Notes: generated from the sequence alone by a model not told the origin. A DNA stretch of 64,000 nucleotides from Natrinema ejinorense (GCF_002494345.1 NZ_NXNI01000001.1:744001-808000); one strand, 5' to 3'. Shown: positions 1 through 9,547, counted from the stretch's first letter. Made by a program: numbers and translations.

Positions 1-32
1 GGAAGTCGAGTATCCGACAAACGATACAAGCA

Positions 33-593
33 ATGGTCGCGATATCCGTGGTCCTCATCCTCGATGGGTTGACTGCCCTCCTCGCCGGAAGCACCGAGAC
101 GATCGTCGATTCCGCGACCGGTTGGCCCGGCATGGGAATCGTCTTCCTCTACTCGTTCCTGATCGCGTTCGCGCTTCCCGGCCCCAGCGAGGTCGTCCTT
201 TTCGCACCGATCGACCTCGGGTTCCCGCGGTGGCTGGCGCTCTCGAGCATCATGCTCGTCAGCGCGATCGGAAAGGCAGCTGGCAGCGTTTTCGCGTTCC
301 ATATCGGGCAGGAGGTCAAGCAATCCGGGCCGGTAACTCGGTGGCTACGGCAGTCCAGATGGGACGTCCTGGGGTGGTCGGAAAAGCGCTCCCTCCAGCT
401 CGCACGACGCTACGGCTACGGCGGACTCGCGATCGCCCTGTCCGTGCCGTTCTTTCCCGACACGATCTCGATATACGCGTTTGCCGTCCTCGAGCGGGAT
501 TACCCGAAGTTCGCCGCGGCCACGTTTCTCGGGAGCCTCGGACGGCTCGTCGTGACGGTCGCCTTCGTCGGCGGTCTCGCGAGCGTGTTTTGA
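33..593 (+). CDS. YqaA/SNARE-associated (VTT-like) membrane protein
   Basis: 186 residues with about five hydrophobic segments. The segment around residues 40-60 (ALPGPSEVVLFAPIDLG) and the later FPDTISIYAFAVL segment follow the pattern of the VTT/DedA-YqaA family: re-entrant loops with conserved Pro and Gly, small and integral to the membrane. Members are thought to act in lipid scrambling or membrane homeostasis; no substrate can be read from the sequence. The start is the first in-frame ATG and lies only 32 bases from the window edge, so an upstream start cannot be excluded. The gene is followed at 85 bases by an MFS gene on the same strand. Confidence 0.7.
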   Translation: MVAISVVLILDGLTALLAGSTETIVDSATGWPGMGIVFLYSFLIAFALPGPSEVVLFAPIDLGFPRWLALSSIMLVSAIGKAAGSVFAFHIGQEVKQSGPVTRWLRQSRWDVLGWSEKRSLQLARRYGYGGLAIALSVPFFPDTISIYAFAVLERDYPKFAAATFLGSLGRLVVTVAFVGGLASVF

Positions 594-678
594 GCGCGCC
601 GCCGGGTCGACCGCTGGAACGGTTCGGCTCGAGACACATATCACCAGTGTTTACCAGTTCGCAGCCGACCGCTACGTA

Positions 679-2043
679 ATGACTGACCGCTGGCTCGTCG
701 CCTGGGGGCTGGGCTCGGTCGCATTCGGGGGCGCATCGCTACTGGTCCCCCTCTATATCGTCCTGCTCGGTGCATCGCCCGTACAGCTCGGGGTGTTGGC
801 CGCGACGGCAGCCATCGTCGGCGCACCCGGTGCGATCGCGTTCGGTCGACTCGCGAACCGTGTCGATAGCCGTCGACCGCTGGTACTCGTGACGCTGATC
901 GGCGTTTCGGCATCGCTCGTCGTCATCCCGTTGCTGTCGTCGATTACCGCGGTCATCGTCGCGAACGCGGTCCTCTGGCTGTTCGTCTCGTCGGTCGGCC
1001 CCGTCTTGACCATGCTCGTCGTCGACGATGCGCCGGAGTCCCGCTGGAGCGAACGGATCGGGCTCGTCAATAAGTATCAGGGCTACGGCTGGGCCGGCGG
1101 CCTCGTCCTCGGAACGGTCTGGCCGTTCGTCGGGAGCCGACTGCTCGCAGCCGACGCGGTGACCAGAACCCTGTTCTGGGTACTCGCAGCCTGTGCCGGC
1201 GTGAGTGCGGTCCTCGCGGCACGAACGCTCCCGCGGCCCGCACCGTCGGACCACGTCACCGACGATCGTGCCGTTCGACGGATCGGTCGACTCCTCACGA
1301 GTTCGGGTCGTGGCATCAAGGGTGCGACGTTCGTGTTCGCACCGAACCGGCTCTACTGGACGACGCGTGGGATCGATCCACGACGGCTGGCCACTCGTTT
1401 CGATCCGGCACTGACGACCTACTTCGTCGCCGGACTCTTCTTCTTTACCGGCTCCGCAGCGTTCTGGGCTCCGCTCCCGCTGTTTCTGACCGATGTCGGG
1501 TTCGACTCGGGGCAGGTGTTCGGGCTCTATCTCGCCTCGAGTCTCGGCTCCGCGGTCTGTTATGAGGGCGCTGGCAGTCTCTCCGCTCGATACGACCTCC
1601 GGCACCTGCAAGGGGGGGTATTGGCCGCGAGGGCGGTATTGTTCCCGTCGATTGTCGCCATCACGGGGCTGGGAGTCTCCGTCGCCTTCGGCACTGCGGG
1701 CCTCGCTCTGGCACTCGTCGGGGTCACCTGGGCCGGAATCGCCGTCGTCGGGACGGCGATCGTCACCCGGCTCGCACCGCCGAGCGTCCGCGGCGAGATG
1801 CTCGGGGGCTACGTCGCCCTGGGGGCGGTCGGCGGCGGTCTCGGGGGCGTTCTCGGCGGCTGGGTGGCGACTCTCGGCTATCTCGCTGCGTTCGTCGTCG
1901 CCGGTGGACTCGTCTCGATCGGTGCGCTCCTCGTCCTCTCGCTCGAGGCGATCTCTCCGAGCGATCCCGTTGGGTCGCCGTCAGCGTCGAGGGCTACCGA
2001 GAGTGTGGAGAGCGACGCCGCGCCTCCGGACACCACCCGGTGA
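679..2043 (+). CDS. MFS transporter
   Basis: 454 residues with about 12 hydrophobic helices in two halves, separated by a charged loop near residues 180-230. The segment GRLANRVDSRRPLV near residue 55 matches the loop 2-3 signature of the major facilitator superfamily (G-R-x-x-D-R). The tail after residue 425 is hydrophilic and Ser/Pro-rich. This is an inner-membrane secondary transporter; the substrate cannot be inferred. The ATG is well placed and no better upstream start exists. Confidence 0.8.
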   Translation: MTDRWLVAWGLGSVAFGGASLLVPLYIVLLGASPVQLGVLAATAAIVGAPGAIAFGRLANRVDSRRPLVLVTLIGVSASLVVIPLLSSITAVIVANAVLWLFVSSVGPVLTMLVVDDAPESRWSERIGLVNKYQGYGWAGGLVLGTVWPFVGSRLLAADAVTRTLFWVLAACAGVSAVLAARTLPRPAPSDHVTDDRAVRRIGRLLTSSGRGIKGATFVFAPNRLYWTTRGIDPRRLATRFDPALTTYFVAGLFFFTGSAAFWAPLPLFLTDVGFDSGQVFGLYLASSLGSAVCYEGAGSLSARYDLRHLQGGVLAARAVLFPSIVAITGLGVSVAFGTAGLALALVGVTWAGIAVVGTAIVTRLAPPSVRGEMLGGYVALGAVGGGLGGVLGGWVATLGYLAAFVVAGGLVSIGALLVLSLEAISPSDPVGSPSASRATESVESDAAPPDTTR

Positions 2044-2118
2044 GCGGTGTTCGCCGTAGAGAGTTGCAACGCTGTGATCGATCATGGTCGAGAAAGATCC
2101 CAGCCATCCGATCGCCGT

Positions 2119-2244
2119 TCAGTTCGCCTCGAGGGCACACGCTGGCGAACAGTACCCTCTCTGGGCTGCCTCGGTGTCCGGATACGCCTCGAATTCGTCA
2201 CCACACTGCGTACACGAGATGGTTTCGAAGGCAGACGTACGCAC
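2119..2244 (-). CDS. Small zinc-finger protein (41 aa, two Cys pairs)
   Basis: A short reading frame starting at GTG and ending at TGA, reading M(V)RTSAFETISCTQCGDEFEAY then, after a spacer, GYCSPACALEAN. The spacing C-x2-C ... C-x3-C with a Gly-Asp after the first pair is a typical haloarchaeal mini zinc finger, reminiscent of the DUF7563 type. It lies antisense in the space between the MFS gene and the next small gene, which otherwise has no gene. Function is unknown; proteins of this class are suspected to bind nucleic acid or protein partners. Family assignment is from memory of similar small proteins. Confidence 0.6.
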   Translation of the reverse strand: MRTSAFETISCTQCGDEFEAYPDTEAAQRGYCSPACALEAN

Positions 2245-2363
2245 TCGACCGTTCGTCTCTGAGAGCGAAAAACGTGTTCGACCCCTCTCGGGACGTGTTC
2301 TTGGCGTCCATTCCGGTGTAACGGACGATGCGCTTATGCTTATGCGCCGTGATACCGTGGAAC

Positions 2364-2558
2364 ATGAATGGGGTCCTTAACGAGACGACGAACAAGATCC
2401 ACAAGTACGAATCCGGTCAGTCGGACTTTCAGACGAGTTGCGGAGCGACGTCCCACGTCGCCCACGAACACCTCCGGCTGGTTCCCGTCGAGCAAGCGAT
2501 CGACGGCGGCGACGCCGACAGGTGCGGGCGCTGTTTCGACGAGGGAGGTGGCTACTGA
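2364..2558 (+). CDS. Small Cys/His-containing haloarchaeal protein (64 aa)
   Basis: Starts at the ATG of MNGVLNETTNKIHKYE. The sequence has a Cys (SCGATSHVAHEHLRL), several His residues and a C-terminal CGRC pair (DADRCGRCFDEGGGY). A putative zinc site C...H...C-x2-C is therefore possible. It ends 18 bases before the stop of the convergent Vms1-like gene. The ATG was preferred over an upstream start because the extension is Cys/Leu-rich and unlike haloarchaeal coding sequence. No function is known to me. Confidence 0.55.
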   Translation: MNGVLNETTNKIHKYESGQSDFQTSCGATSHVAHEHLRLVPVEQAIDGGDADRCGRCFDEGGGY

Positions 2559-2576
2559 GACCGACGGGGTCGACCC

Positions 2577-3506
2577 CTACAGGACTCGCAGTTCGGTCGT
2601 CCAGAACGAGTGAACGGCCTGTTCGAGCGCCGGTTTCGGATCGCCGGTCGCGTCGACGGCCGCCGTCGCGCTCGGCTCGAGATCGGATTCCTCCACGAGC
2701 GCGTCGACGATGCCGCGCTGGCCGACGAGATACAGCGGCGTGTCGGCCCGGTCGCCCCCGGTCTCGTACTCGGCGAGCGCCTCCCGACAGCGCTCGAGGT
2801 GGTCGTCGATCTGTCCGTCTCGAATCCGTTCGAATCGAGCCTGGGAGAACCCACCTTTCGAGTGGCTCCCCTTGACGTCGCTCTCGAACCCGCGATAGGC
2901 GACGCGGTCGTCGTCCTCGTAGGTGCCGAGGGCGAACAGATCCGTCCGGACGAGCGCGATCGCATGTCGACCGGTCGGCAGGAACCACTCCCGCTCGAGT
3001 GCGAACCTGTCGCACCAGACTGCGTCCTGCTCGGGGACGAGAGGGGGCTCGAGGGTCACCGCGAGAAGTCCTGCATCGTCGACGCAACACAGACACGGTG
3101 TGGCGTCCTCGAGGAGTGCGATCCGATCGCCCAGGACGTCGTCGAGGGCAGCCCGAATCGAGTCCGAAACCTCGTCGTCCACCCCGACAGTCAGTGCGCC
3201 TTCGGGACCCGTCCGATACGAGGAGAGTCGCTCGAACACCGCTTCGAGTTCGCCGCCCCGGAGTCGATCACGGCGACGGACGGTGAGCCCGGAGTCCGCC
3301 TCGGGTTTCCGTTCGAGTTCGCCCTCGAGTTGGGCGATCCGATCCTCGAGTCGGTTGATTCGCTCCTCGGCGTCCTGTCTGGCGGTCGCAGCGTCGGCCC
3401 GCCGTTCGGATTCGGCCTCGTAGCGCTTTTGCAACCGCTCGTTTTCGTCCTCGAGTTCGTCGATTCGCTCCTTGAGCGATGCGCGGCCGAGCAACTCGTC
3501 GAGCAT
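2577..3506 (-). CDS. Vms1/Ankzf1-family peptidyl-tRNA hydrolase (VLRF1-type release factor)
   Basis: 309 residues. Residues 1-70 form a coiled coil (repeated Glu/Arg heptads). The rest is an eRF1-like fold: the segment HSKGGFSQARFERIRD near residue 215 carries the GGxxQ signature that replaces the eRF1 GGQ loop in Vms1/VLRF1 proteins. Eukaryotic Vms1 frees nascent chains from stalled 60S subunits by cutting or hydrolysing the peptidyl-tRNA; archaeal members are expected to act in ribosome rescue. It is convergent with the small gene at 2364 and 29 bases upstream of DUF5802 in genome order, both on the minus strand. Confidence 0.75.
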   Translation of the reverse strand: MLDELLGRASLKERIDELEDENERLQKRYEAESERRADAATARQDAEERINRLEDRIAQLEGELERKPEADSGLTVRRRDRLRGGELEAVFERLSSYRTGPEGALTVGVDDEVSDSIRAALDDVLGDRIALLEDATPCLCCVDDAGLLAVTLEPPLVPEQDAVWCDRFALEREWFLPTGRHAIALVRTDLFALGTYEDDDRVAYRGFESDVKGSHSKGGFSQARFERIRDGQIDDHLERCREALAEYETGGDRADTPLYLVGQRGIVDALVEESDLEPSATAAVDATGDPKPALEQAVHSFWTTELRVL

Positions 3507-3535
3507 CCAGCCGAAAACGCGAAGCGAGCCTACTT

Positions 3536-3928
3536 CTACGTTCCGACGTTTCCTCGGTCGTCTGACGGGCGGGTGTGGCCCCGCTCCTGCCAGTTTCCGG
3601 TAAACTCGAGCAACTGCCTGGCACGTTCTCGACGGGCGAGGAACACCTCTCGAAGCGAGGGTGGGTTCCTGATTTCGGTCCCCTCGAGTATCGATTCCGG
3701 AAGCGCGAGCGTGTTCGTCGGGACGGTCGCCGACCCGTGAACCGGGAAGTGCCGGGATTCGAGTTTCATCACCAGCGGGGCGTCGAGTCGCTCGAGGCCC
3801 GTCCCGCTCGCGTACACCGCCTCGTTGATCCGCTCGTGTTGGGTCCGATCCATGAGTGCGCGATCCCCGTCGGTCGGGGTCACGTAGAGGCGTCCGAGAT
3901 AGTAGCCCTGTGAGAACACCTCGAACAT
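3536..3928 (-). CDS. DUF5802-like haloarchaeal protein
   Basis: 130 residues starting MFEVFSQGYYLGRLYV, a start strongly reminiscent of the haloarchaeal DUF5802 family. It is soluble and has no Cys motif. The internal ATG at 3928 was chosen because upstream bases hold a TATA-like element (TTATACC in the minus-strand sense, about 25-30 bases away) that would give a leaderless transcript. The Vms1-like gene follows 29 bases downstream, so the two are probably co-transcribed. This raises the possibility of a shared role in translation quality control, by context only. Confidence 0.6.
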   Translation of the reverse strand: MFEVFSQGYYLGRLYVTPTDGDRALMDRTQHERINEAVYASGTGLERLDAPLVMKLESRHFPVHGSATVPTNTLALPESILEGTEIRNPPSLREVFLARRERARQLLEFTGNWQERGHTRPSDDRGNVGT

Positions 3929-4298
3929 GCTAACTAATAGCACGGTATGGATCGGTATAACTGTTTGCCGAGACGTTTAAATCGGCGCGCTATCAGACCG
4001 TTCGCTCGAGGCGGCTTCCGGCGTCGGTGATCAGTCGTCGGCCGCGATCGCTGTCCTCTCGAGTCGACGAATCGGACCGAGGCTGATTTTCTCACGGGCT
4101 CAACGGCGGGATTTCGGGCTGTTGACGCTGTAAGCAACGGTCGGACGATCCGAGAGACGATTGTTCCCGAACGAGACCAGTCATGGGAACTGTGCCTCTC
4201 TTGAACGCTCAAAAGCGTTCTCGACCGCTGAACGGACGGTGTAAACGGTTCGAACGAAGCTCCGCCTTTTTAGTACGTTCCGGTCAAGGTCAGAGTCG
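3929..4298. other. Divergent promoter region without a gene
   Basis: 370 bases between divergent genes. It is A/T-rich near 3945-3985, with TATA-like tracts (GTTTAAAT, and TTATACC on the minus strand), and near 4266-4275 (CTTTTTAGT), about 25-30 bases before the start of the gene at 4299. I see no convincing small coding sequence or structured RNA in the middle part. Confidence 0.5.
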
Positions 4299-5786
4299 AT
4301 GACAACCACTCGGTCGGTTGCCCTCTTCGTGGCCCTCGCCGCCCTCGCACTCACAGCCGCACCGCTGGTAAGCGGTGCCGGCGTGAGTCCGTTGACCGGG
4401 GCCCAACTCACCCAACCCGACCACGCCGAGACGGGAGCGACGAACGCGTCAGTCGGGGCGTTGATGCAAGCGAGCGCAGCCGATACCAAACAGACGGTCG
4501 ATGCCGAGATGTTCGACGCAGCGTACGACGCTGCGGACAACGACAGCCAAACTGCGCTCGTCGACGAACGAACGACCGACCTCGAAGCGCAGTTGCGAGA
4601 TCTCGAGGCGGAACGCGCCGAACTCCGAGAGCAACGTGACAATCTTTCCCGTGGGTCCTATCAGTCTCGAATGGCGACGGTGACGGTCGAAATCGCGGCC
4701 CTCGAACGATCGATCGATCGAACCGAGCGCCATGCTGCCGAGACGGGTGGTACCGAAACCCGACTCGCTGCGCTTCGGGAGAACGCAACCGAGGCCCGAC
4801 GGAACGCCTCGGAACAGGCAGGTCCCAGCATCGAGCCGGTCGCTCGAGGACTGTCCGAGCCGAACGGTTCGGCCGGTGTCGGCATGGGACCACCGGCCGA
4901 TCGTGGCGGGCCCGCCGACAATGGCGGGAAAGGGCCTGATGGCACCCCCGGAAACGCCAACGGTGAGTCAGGGCCTGAGAGCGCACCCGGAAACGGCAAC
5001 GACTCGAACCCCGAGGGTACACCCGGAAACAGCCCCGGTGGAACGGATAACACGCCCGGGAACGGTGCTGACTCGGGACCAGAGCGTACACCCGGAAACA
5101 ACGGAGATTCGGGACCAGAGCGTACACCCGGGAACAGCGGCGACTCGGGGTCCGAGAGTTCGCCCGGGAGCAGCCCTGGTGGAACGGATAACACACCCGG
5201 GAACGGCGGTGAGTCGGGACCCGAGAGTACACCTGGCAACAGCGGTGACTCGGGACCCGAGGGTTCGCCCGGAAACAACGGTGATTCGGGACCCGAGAGT
5301 TCGCCCGGAAACAGCGATGAGTCGGGACCCGAGAGTTCGCCCGGAAACAGCGGTGAGTCGGGACCCGAGAGTTCGCCCGGAAACAGCGGTGAGTCGGGAC
5401 CCGAGAGCACGCCCGGAAACAACGGTGAGTCGGGACCCGAGAGCACGCCCGGAAACAACGGTGAGTCGGGACCCGAGAGCACGCCCGGAAACAACGGTGA
5501 GTCGGGACCCGAGAGCACGCCCGGAAACAACGGTGAGTCGGGACCCGAGAGTTCGCCCGGAAACAGCGGTGAGTCGGGACCTGACAGTGCGTCCGGGAAC
5601 AGCGCTAGTGAGCCTGGATCGGATCCGACACCTGGGAACAACGGCGGTGAGTCGGGGCCCGAGAGGACGCCCGGAACCGACGGTGAATCGGGGGCCGGGA
5701 ACGGGGCTGGAAACGGTGCGAGCGGTGAGCCAGCATCGAATAGCGGCTCCGGAAACGGCGGTGGGTCAGGAAGCGGGGCTGACTGA
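4299..5786 (+). CDS. Secreted Gly/Pro/Ser/Glu repeat protein with N-terminal coiled coil
   Basis: 495 residues in three parts. Residues 1-28 are a Sec-type signal peptide (short Arg-containing start, hydrophobic core LFVALAALALTAAPLV, small residues at the cut). Residues 70-180 form an acidic coiled coil with N-glycosylation-like NxS/T sites (NLS, NAT, NAS). Residues 190-490 are about 20 degenerate 12-residue units of the type NGESGPESTPGN. There is no C-terminal anchor or PGF motif, so the protein is probably released or held by the coiled coil. The low-complexity half resembles extracellular spacer or matrix proteins; a collagen-type Gly every third residue is absent. Function unknown. Confidence 0.65.
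   Translation: MTTTRSVALFVALAALALTAAPLVSGAGVSPLTGAQLTQPDHAETGATNASVGALMQASAADTKQTVDAEMFDAAYDAADNDSQTALVDERTTDLEAQLRDLEAERAELREQRDNLSRGSYQSRMATVTVEIAALERSIDRTERHAAETGGTETRLAALRENATEARRNASEQAGPSIEPVARGLSEPNGSAGVGMGPPADRGGPADNGGKGPDGTPGNANGESGPESAPGNGNDSNPEGTPGNSPGGTDNTPGNGADSGPERTPGNNGDSGPERTPGNSGDSGSESSPGSSPGGTDNTPGNGGESGPESTPGNSGDSGPEGSPGNNGDSGPESSPGNSDESGPESSPGNSGESGPESSPGNSGESGPESTPGNNGESGPESTPGNNGESGPESTPGNNGESGPESTPGNNGESGPESSPGNSGESGPDSASGNSASEPGSDPTPGNNGGESGPERTPGTDGESGAGNGAGNGASGEPASNSGSGNGGGSGSGAD
4960..5663 (+). repeat. Array of 36-bp coding tandem repeats
   Basis: The second half of the secreted-protein gene consists of 36-base units, each coding 12 residues of the form (N/S)G(E/D)SGPE(S/R)(S/T)PGN. 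Units between about 5310 and 5580 are nearly identical at the DNA level; neighbouring units outside this block have diverged. This indicates recent unit duplication by slippage or recombination in the middle of the array. Confidence 0.85.
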
Positions 5787-5854
5787 CAGCACCTGTCGCC
5801 CGCCAGTCACCGACACCGTTACAATGCGGCTCGTTTTCGAGCGGTCGACCGGCT

Positions 5855-6003
5855 GTCAGTAGGGCTTCCCATCCCGTCCGGGTGGCTCAGCAGCCCGTCT
5901 CAGGTCTGTACCTGTCCCTTATACGGGCACCTGTCAATCAGCGCCGGCCCAGCCGCGACCCCCTGTGGGGTGGCCGGGACCCAGTGACAGCAGCCCGTCT
6001 CAG
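5855..6003 (+). repeat. Two tandem copies of a dispersed 3'-end repeat (family 2)
   Basis: Two elements, 5855-5903 and 5933-6003, end in the same 17 bases (CAGCAGCCCGTCTCAGG at 5888 and at 5988, exactly 100 bases apart). The longer one starts GTCAATCAG and has a GC-rich dyad in the middle (CCCCCTGTGGGG). Start, end and spacing match the copies at 30026 and 48522. The 502 bases between the repeat-protein gene and mutS hold no convincing gene other than this. Confidence 0.65.
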
Positions 6004-6288
6004 GAGTCGCCTCCTCGAGTTCGCTCGCGCTCTCGGCAGTGGTGTCGGCGGTGGCTGTGCTCTCGGGTACGATTTCGTCCTCGCGAGTGGTATTCGCGCC
6101 CGATCCTGAGCAGCGACCGAACCCCGACCGGTGGTCGCGGTCCCGCTCGCGTGACCACGACCGACGATAGGACAGGTCTGGCCCCGAATCGCGATCCACG
6201 AGTCCCCGTGTATGCTGGTCGAACGGACGACTCGATCCGAAGGGGCGATCCAGCAAGGTATTTCCGCGTCGGGGGGCCGAATTCGGGT

Positions 6289-9012
6289 ATGGATCCGGCG
6301 CTTGGCCCGCCCGAGGCGATGGCCGCAAAGCGCGACGAGCTGACGCCCATGATGGCGCAGTACCACGATCTCTGTGCGCGCTACGACGACGCGATCGTCC
6401 TCTTTCAGGTGGGTGACTTCTACGAGACGTTCTGTGGTGCGGCCGAACGGACCGCTCGCCTGCTCGAGATCGCCCTGACGAGCCGCGAGGACAGTACTGG
6501 CGAGTACCCGATGGCCGGCATCCCCATCGACAACGCCGAATCGTACATCGAAGCGCTACTCGAGGCGGGCTACCGGGTTGCAGTGGCCGATCAGGTCGAA
6601 GAGCCCGGCGAGAGCGCGGGCGTCGTCGAACGGGCAGTGACGCGCGTGATTACGCCCGGAACGCTCACCGAAGACGAACTCCTCGCGAGCGACGACAACA
6701 ACTTCGTGGCCGCCATCGCTCGCGAGCGGGCGGCCCGAACGGGGGACGACGAACTGGCACTCGCTTTGCTCGACGTCTCCACGGGCGATTTCCTCGCGAC
6801 GAGTTCCACCGCCAGGGAATCGATCGCCGACGAAGTGAGCCGCTTTGCACCCGCCGAGGCCGTCGTCGGACCGGACGCGCCCGCCGACCTCGTCCCCGAG
6901 GACTGTATGGTCACGCCGTACGACGAGGCCGCGTTCGACCGTGCCCGCGCCGGGACGAAGCTTTCGACGTACTTCCGCAACCCCGACGCCTTGCTCGCGA
7001 GCGACGCCGAAATCCGTGCCTGCGGCGCGTTGCTTTCCTACGCCGAGTACGTCCGCGGCGGGACACACGAGGGCGAAAGCGGCGAGACGAGCGACGACGA
7101 GACGAGCGACATCCCGAGTTCCGAGGGGGGTGCCCGCCTCGAGTACCTCACCCACCTCACGCGGTACGATCCCCGCGAATACCTGCTGTTGGACGCCGTG
7201 GCGCTGCGCAGCCTCGAGCTGTTCGAACCACGCGCCGTCCACGGGCGCGAGGACGCGACGCTCGTCGGCGTCCTCGACGAAACCGCAAGCGCACTCGGCG
7301 GCCGGAAACTTCGGGACTGGCTCCGGCGGCCGCTGCTCGAACCCGACCGCATCGAGGCGCGACTCGACGCCGTCGCGGAGCTCACGAGCGCGGTCCGGAC
7401 GCGCGAGCGACTGCACGAGCGTCTGCGGGACGTCTACGACCTCGAGCGGTTGATCGGCCGGATCTCCCGCGAGCGAGCGAACGCCCGGGACCTGCGGTCG
7501 CTCCGTGACACCCTGGCCGTGGTCCCCGACGTTCGCGAGGAACTCGCCGATGCGGAGTGCGATCGGCTCCGGGAACTGTCCGACGATCTCGATCCGCTGA
7601 CGGCGGTCCGCGAACTGATCGACGACGCGATCGTCGCCGATCCGCCGATCGAGATCACCGAGGGCGGGGTCATCGCTGAGGGGTACGACGGGGACCTCGA
7701 CGAGTTGCGTGCGACCGCCAGGGACGGCAAGCAGTGGATCGACGATCTCGAAGCCCGCGAGCGCGACCGGACCGGGATCGACTCGCTGAAGGTCGGCTAC
7801 AATTCGGTCCATGGCTACTACATCGAGGTGACGAACCCGAACCTCGATGCCGTTCCCGAGAACTACCAGCGCAGGCAGACGCTGAAGAACTCGGAGCGAT
7901 TCGTCACGCCGGAGCTCAAAGAGCGCGAGGACCGGATCGTCGGCGCGGAAGAACGCGCGGACGAACGGGAGTACGAACTGTTCCGTGACGTTCGCCGCGA
8001 GATCGCGGCGGAGGTCGAACGCGTGCAAGGGCTCGCCGAGGCGCTCGCGACCCTCGATGCCCTCGTCTCGCTGGCGTCGGCCGCCGCCCAGTACGACTAC
8101 TGTCGGCCCGAAATCCTCGAGCGTGACGGGGGTCAGACCCTCGAGATCGAGGGGGGTCGCCACCCCGTCGTCGAGCGGACACAGGAGTCGTTCGTCCCCA
8201 ACGATGCCCGCTTCACCGACGATCGGCGGCTGGCGGTGATCACGGGACCGAACATGTCGGGGAAGTCGACGTACATGCGACAGGTAGCTCAGATCGTCCT
8301 GCTGGCACAGGTCGGGAGTTTCGTCCCGGCAAGCGCCGCCCGGATCGCGCCGGTCGACCGGATCTTCACCCGCGTGGGAGCCAGCGACGACATCGCGGGC
8401 GGTCGCTCGACGTTCATGGTCGAGATGGACGAGCTCGCGACGATCCTCCGAGAGGCCGACGAGCACTCCCTGGTCCTGCTAGACGAAGTGGGCCGGGGTA
8501 CCTCGACGGCCGACGGGATGGCTATCGCACAGGCCATCACCGAGCACCTTCACGACGAGGTCGGCGCGACGACGCTCTTCGCGACCCACCACCACCCGTT
8601 GACCGAACTCACGGAGGACCTCGGGGCCGCGTTCACGCTGCACTTCGAGGTCGAGCAGGCCGACGGCGAGGTCGTCTTTCACCACGAAATCGCGCCCGGC
8701 GCGGCGACGGGCTCCTACGGCGTCGAGGTCGCGACCGCGGCTGGCGTTCCCGACCCCGTGGTCGAGCGGTCGCGGAAGCTGGTCGGGGACGCTGCCGAAG
8801 AGGGCATCGAGACGGACGGCACCGGCGCTGTCGGCTCGAGTGGCGACCCCGTTTCCGAGCCGACGGAGAGCGCTACGGAAGCCGCGACCGCGGACGGTGG
8901 GGACGTACCGACGGACGTCGCCACCGAACTCAGGGCACTCGATCTCGCTCACCTCACCCCAGTCGAGGCGCTGACGGAACTCGACCGACTGAAGCGGTTA
9001 CTCGAGGAGTGA
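6289..9012 (+). CDS. mutS: DNA mismatch repair protein MutS
   Basis: 907 residues. The N-terminal mismatch-recognition motif Phe-x-Glu is present as FYE (residues 44-46, in GDFYETF). The ABC-type ATPase has Walker A GPNMSGKS (653-660), then STFMVEM, the Walker B region [13 protein letters not shown] and FATHHH. The C-terminal clamp/dimer tail ends in a helix ([17 protein letters not shown]). MutS finds mismatches and small loops and signals through MutL; no mutL gene is adjacent here, the next gene being a convergent acetyltransferase. The start at 6289 was chosen because further upstream the sequence is a repeat region with non-coding composition. Confidence 0.95.
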   Translation: MDPALGPPEAMAAKRDELTPMMAQYHDLCARYDDAIVLFQVGDFYETFCGAAERTARLLEIALTSREDSTGEYPMAGIPIDNAESYIEALLEAGYRVAVADQVEEPGESAGVVERAVTRVITPGTLTEDELLASDDNNFVAAIARERAARTGDDELALALLDVSTGDFLATSSTARESIADEVSRFAPAEAVVGPDAPADLVPEDCMVTPYDEAAFDRARAGTKLSTYFRNPDALLASDAEIRACGALLSYAEYVRGGTHEGESGETSDDETSDIPSSEGGARLEYLTHLTRYDPREYLLLDAVALRSLELFEPRAVHGREDATLVGVLDETASALGGRKLRDWLRRPLLEPDRIEARLDAVAELTSAVRTRERLHERLRDVYDLERLIGRISRERANARDLRSLRDTLAVVPDVREELADAECDRLRELSDDLDPLTAVRELIDDAIVADPPIEITEGGVIAEGYDGDLDELRATARDGKQWIDDLEARERDRTGIDSLKVGYNSVHGYYIEVTNPNLDAVPENYQRRQTLKNSERFVTPELKEREDRIVGAEERADEREYELFRDVRREIAAEVERVQGLAEALATLDALVSLASAAAQYDYCRPEILERDGGQTLEIEGGRHPVVERTQESFVPNDARFTDDRRLAVITGPNMSGKSTYMRQVAQIVLLAQVGSFVPASAARIAPVDRIFTRVGASDDIAGGRSTFMVEMDELATILREADEHSLVLLDEVGRGTSTADGMAIAQAITEHLHDEVGATTLFATHHHPLTELTEDLGAAFTLHFEVEQADGEVVFHHEIAPGAATGSYGVEVATAAGVPDPVVERSRKLVGDAAEEGIETDGTGAVGSSGDPVSEPTESATEAATADGGDVPTDVATELRALDLAHLTPVEALTELDRLKRLLEE

Positions 9013-9019
9013 CGACCGA

Positions 9020-9547
9020 CTACCCATCGTCGGCGATCGATTTCCGATAGAAGATCAGTTCGAAGGGATCGTCGAAGGCTTCGAACCGCTCGCGACACAC
9101 CGCTTCGAGTCCTTCCGTATCGTACAGTCCGCGGGCCGCGGTTTGGGTCGGCCTCGTATCGAGGACGACCTGTTCGAACCCCCGCGATCGGGCGCGCTCC
9201 TCGAGTTCCCGGTATATTTGCCGTCCGTAGCCGCGGCGCTGCACGGCGGGATCGACGCGCAGTCGAGTCACCTCGACCGCCGCGTCGACGAGATCGGGGA
9301 CGAACGTCGCGATAGACGCCGATTCGTCGACCGGTCGAAACGCGCCCATCGCGACGATCCGATCAGCGAGTTCGCCGACCAAAAACTCGCCGCCGGTCTC
9401 GAGAAACGTCTCCGTGACCGACTCGAGGTCGTCGTCCGGAACACCCGGGACGTAGGCGTCGGCGTCGCGCATGGCCGTTTCGTGGAGGTCTCGAACGCGG
9501 GGGCCGTCGTCAGGTCGATACCGACGGATCGTGAGTTCGTTCGCCAT
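9020..9547 (-). CDS. GNAT family N-acetyltransferase
   Basis: 175 residues. The acetyl-CoA binding motif A is clear: VTRLRVDPAVQRRGYGRQIYRELEERARSRG (V-x6-R/Q-x2-G-x-G). This is followed by the beta5 segment QVVLDTRPTQTAARGLYDTEG and a Phe-rich end (FELIFYRKSI), as in small-molecule or protein N-acetyltransferases. The ATG of MANELTIRRYRPDD was chosen over an upstream start, whose extension does not fit the fold. Convergent with mutS, 7 bases apart. The substrate cannot be told. Confidence 0.85.
   Translation of the reverse strand: MANELTIRRYRPDDGPRVRDLHETAMRDADAYVPGVPDDDLESVTETFLETGGEFLVGELADRIVAMGAFRPVDESASIATFVPDLVDAAVEVTRLRVDPAVQRRGYGRQIYRELEERARSRGFEQVVLDTRPTQTAARGLYDTEGLEAVCRERFEAFDDPFELIFYRKSIADDG

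Noticed and set aside
4661..5641. Long minus-strand frame (326 codons, repeated Ser-Gly-Pro-Asp units) opposite the repeat protein
   Set aside because: It is the mirror of the 36-base repeat array. The plus-strand frame has a signal peptide, promoter and coiled coil; this one has none.
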